From contig NZ_JAQLEM010000041.1 of the NCBI RefSeq assembly GCF_028209885.1, positions 1-14,340 of the forward strand: a stretch of DNA of 14,340 nt, in the 5' to 3' direction. A program made the translations under genes and the position numbers. Below, piece after piece: positions 12,810 to 14,340 of the stretch; positions within the stretch are counted from its first letter, which is position 1, and each line of letters begins with the position of its first letter. This DNA is from Collinsella aerofaciens (GTDB lineage Bacteria; Actinomycetota; Coriobacteriia; Coriobacteriales; Coriobacteriaceae). The notes beneath the pieces are model-generated. The model was given only the letters and a program-made list of their open reading frames with translations. It had not been told where the DNA came from and did not search any database.

Positions 12810-12828
12810 ATGAATGGAGGTAGGGAAA

Positions 12829-13383
12829 ATAGCTAAGTCTGATGACACTCGCATCAACGACGAGATCACTGCATCGTCGTGCCGTTTGATTGGCGTCGAT
12901 GGCTCTCAGCTCGGCCTGTTCGCCATTCGCGATGCCCAGCGCGTCGCCGACGATCAGGGTCTCGACCTGGTCGAGATCGCTCCCAACGCGGAGCCGCCGG
13001 TCTGCAAGGTCATGGACTACGGTAAGTTCAAGTACCAGCAGGCCATGAAGGCCAAGGCTGCTCGTAAGAACCAGTCCAAGGTCGAGGTCAAGGAAATGAA
13101 GTTCCGACCCAAGATCGACGTTGGCGACTACGAGACCAAGAAGGGCCACGTTCTGCGTTTCCTCAAGAAGGGCGCACGCGTTAAGATCACCATCATGTTC
13201 CGCGGCCGCGAGATGGCTCACCCGGAGCAGGGCCTTAACGTTCTCGAGCGTCTCGCCGAGGATCTCAAGCCTTACGCTACGGTCGAGTCCAAGCCTAAGA
13301 TGGAAGGCCGTAACATGCTTATGCTGCTCGCCCCGATTAAGGGCGCCTTCGATGAGGATAAAGCGGCAAGCGATACTAAGTAA
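12829..13383 (+). CDS. infC: Translation initiation factor IF-3 (AUA start proposed)
   Basis: A 184-aa IF-3, which binds the 30S subunit, checks initiator tRNA and codon, and keeps subunits apart. The N-domain holds DTRINDEI and LDLVEIAPNAEPPVCKVMDY, the linker GKFKYQQAMKAKAARKNQ, and the C-domain KFRPKIDVGDYETKKGH and ITIMFRGREM. The length suits the family (E. coli 180 aa). Start choice: GGAGG (12816-12820) lies 8 nt before an in-frame ATA at 12829, giving (M)AKSDDTRIND. The in-frame ATG at 12814 overlaps that SD and is preceded only by the U-run, so it has no SD of its own and would make five extra residues. infC commonly uses rare starts (AUU in E. coli) because IF-3 discriminates against them, which allows feedback control. 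It heads the operon with rpmI and rplT. Confidence 0.95.
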   Translation: MAKSDDTRINDEITASSCRLIGVDGSQLGLFAIRDAQRVADDQGLDLVEIAPNAEPPVCKVMDYGKFKYQQAMKAKAARKNQSKVEVKEMKFRPKIDVGDYETKKGHVLRFLKKGARVKITIMFRGREMAHPEQGLNVLERLAEDLKPYATVESKPKMEGRNMLMLLAPIKGAFDEDKAASDTK

Positions 13384-13415
13384 CTAGTGTTCTGTAACCG
13401 ATTAAGGAGTATTTC

Positions 13416-13607
13416 ATGCCTAAGATGAAGTCCCACAGCGGCACCAAGAAGCGTTTCCGCAAGACTGGTACCGGCAAGCTTATGCGCGCCAAGGCTTTCA
13501 AGAGCCACATCCTGAGCAAGAAGTCCACCAAGCGTAAGCGTGGCTTCCGTCAGGAGACCGAGATTGCCGCTGCCGACCGCAAGGTCATCAAGTCGCGTCT
13601 CGCCTAA
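13416..13607 (+). CDS. rpmI: 50S ribosomal protein L35
   Basis: A 63-aa basic ribosomal protein of the large subunit. It begins [14 protein letters not shown], the conserved L35 opening, followed by KTGTGKL and a lysine/arginine-rich middle ([13 protein letters not shown]). It ends with IKSRLA. The length is normal for the family. AAGGAG (13404-13409) lies 6 nt before the ATG. It lies 32 nt after infC and 46 nt before rplT, the universal infC-rpmI-rplT order, so expression follows the infC leader and promoter. Confidence 0.97.
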   Translation: MPKMKSHSGTKKRFRKTGTGKLMRAKAFKSHILSKKSTKRKRGFRQETEIAAADRKVIKSRLA

Positions 13608-13653
13608 GTTCGCGTTCCCGTTTTTCGTTTTACCGTCTAGGAGTTGATAGAAC

Positions 13654-14013
13654 ATGGCACGTATTAAGCGCGCTGTTGCCGCCAAGAAGAAGCGCCGTAC
13701 CGTTATGCACCGTGCGAAGGGTTACTACGGTGCCGCTTCGCGTACTTACAAGCATGCTAAAGAGCAGGTCCAGCACTCCCTGCAGTATCAGTATCGTGAT
13801 CGCCGCAACAAGAAGCGCGAGATCCGTTCTCTTTGGATCACTCGTATCAACGCTGCTGCTCGCCTGAACGACATCTCTTACTCTCAGTTCATGCACGGCC
13901 TGAAGGTTGCCGGCATCGAGCTCGACCGCAAGGTCCTGGCTCAGATGGCTTACGAGGACATCGAGTCCTTCAACGAGCTGGCTACCATCGCCAAGAAGGC
14001 TCTCGAGGCCTAA
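13654..14013 (+). CDS. rplT: 50S ribosomal protein L20
   Basis: A 119-aa large-subunit protein needed for early 50S assembly; it binds 23S rRNA. The N-terminal basic extension is seen in MARIKRAVAAKKKRRTVMHR, followed by AKGYYGAASR and the globular part (RDRRNKKREIRSLWITRINA, LNDISYSQFMHGLK). Full length, typical for the family (117-120 aa). AGGAG (13639-13643) lies 10 nt before the ATG. In E. coli and Bacillus, L20 represses its own operon by binding the mRNA; the structured leader upstream of infC is the likely target here. The operon ends with the strong hairpin downstream. Confidence 0.97.
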   Translation: MARIKRAVAAKKKRRTVMHRAKGYYGAASRTYKHAKEQVQHSLQYQYRDRRNKKREIRSLWITRINAAARLNDISYSQFMHGLKVAGIELDRKVLAQMAYEDIESFNELATIAKKALEA

Positions 14014-14034
14014 TAGATTCTCTTGAATCGCTAG

Positions 14035-14070
14035 GGGAGTGTCGCGTTGTGCGCGGCGCTCCCTCTTTTT
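14035..14070 (+). terminator. Terminator of the infC-rpmI-rplT operon
   Basis: A continuous 12-bp stem (14035-14046 with 14052-14063, two G-T wobbles) with a 5-nt loop is followed by TCTTTTT. It begins 21 nt after the rplT stop. A textbook intrinsic terminator. Confidence 0.88.
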
Positions 14071-14216
14071 ATCTGAAGCGCTGGTTTATATAGCAAAAGC
14101 GCGGGTAGATAGACACATACAGGTGACCGATCTTTATATATCTCTTAACCGAAGGGTCATCATCTGATACGTGCAGTATTTCTGCACCAGCCTTTCTATT
14201 ACTTATATAGGAAGCG

Positions 14217-14340
14217 ATGTATTGTGTAGGACTTGTGAAGAGTGGAATTCCCGCCCCCGGGGGCCCTCCGGTCTGGCAATATATCTCCTTGCCGCGCGGC
14301 CCGGTGCAACCGGGAACCAGCGCAGGCGTGCACCTTGAGA
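14217..14340 (+). CDS. Unrecognised ORF start, cut by window edge
   Basis: An ATG at 14217 with AGGAAG just upstream opens a frame that stays open for 41 codons to the window end. It begins MYCVGLVKSGIPAPGGPPVW and continues with a proline- and glycine-rich stretch. Codon third positions are mostly G or C, like the neighbours, and the reverse-strand frame across the same bases uses more rare arginine codons. I recognise no family. The same stretch is unusually rich in inverted repeats, so a structured RNA is an alternative. The AT-rich spacer 14071-14216 holds a GTGCAG-TATTT-CTGCAC hairpin (14171-14187) and no convincing promoter. Confidence 0.3.
   Translation, partial: MYCVGLVKSGIPAPGGPPVWQYISLPRGPVQPGTSAGVHLE

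Noticed and set aside
14071..14340. T-box, RNase P, tmRNA or SRP RNA in the edge region
   Set aside because: The conserved marks of these RNAs (such as the T-box GGTGGNACC sequence) are not visible, although the window ends before the region can be fully judged.

Overview
The window (14.3 kb, GC-rich) looks like chromosomal core DNA from a high-GC Gram-positive anaerobe. Gene content, gene order and protein style fit the Coriobacteriia (Actinomycetota), with a Collinsella-like genome as my best guess. That placement is inference from recognisable families, not from a database match. There is no prophage, transposase, CRISPR array or obvious defence cassette.

Layout. (1) 1-137: an intergenic stretch with a strong hairpin and a second long inverted repeat. 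(2) 195-1673: cutC and a DUF4931/GalT-like HIT-superfamily gene, 3 nt apart. (3) 1704-2702, minus strand: a bile-acid:sodium symporter (BASS) family membrane protein. (4) 2977-8640: a giant gene joining a complete RecJ exonuclease to a RecQ-like DEAH helicase, then a bifunctional (p)ppGpp synthetase/hydrolase 15 nt downstream. A short SD-equipped leader ORF overlaps the start of the fusion gene. (5) 8729-9412: a glyoxalase-II-like metallo-beta-lactamase-fold hydrolase behind a hairpin terminator. (6) 9607-10473: class II fructose-bisphosphate aldolase with its own promoter and SD, and highly biased codons. It is followed by a 92-nt nested hairpin with a partial tandem copy. (7) 10824-12257: a cytoplasmic transglutaminase-like protein. 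(8) 12297-12383: tRNA-Leu(CAA), whose 3' end and downstream terminator are repeated 183 bp later around a GC-rich hairpin island. (9) 12653-14070: the infC-rpmI-rplT operon (IF-3, L35, L20) with a structured leader of about 160 nt and a strong terminator. (10) 14071-14340: an AT-rich spacer and the beginning of an unrecognised ORF or structured RNA cut by the window edge.

Functional threads. The recJ-rel neighbourhood recalls the recJ-apt-relA order of Bacillota but lacks apt, and recJ carries its own helicase motor. A RecJ-RecQ pairing normally acts as two proteins in end resection and gap processing. The infC operon appears to use AUA as its IF-3 start codon, which would suit IF-3 autoregulation, and its leader holds alternative pairings that end in a U-run, as expected of attenuation.

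Most of the window is ordinary housekeeping sequence. The items most worth checking are the RecJ-RecQ-like fusion, the AUA start and attenuator of infC, the duplicated tRNA-Leu 3' end, and the nested repeat after fba.
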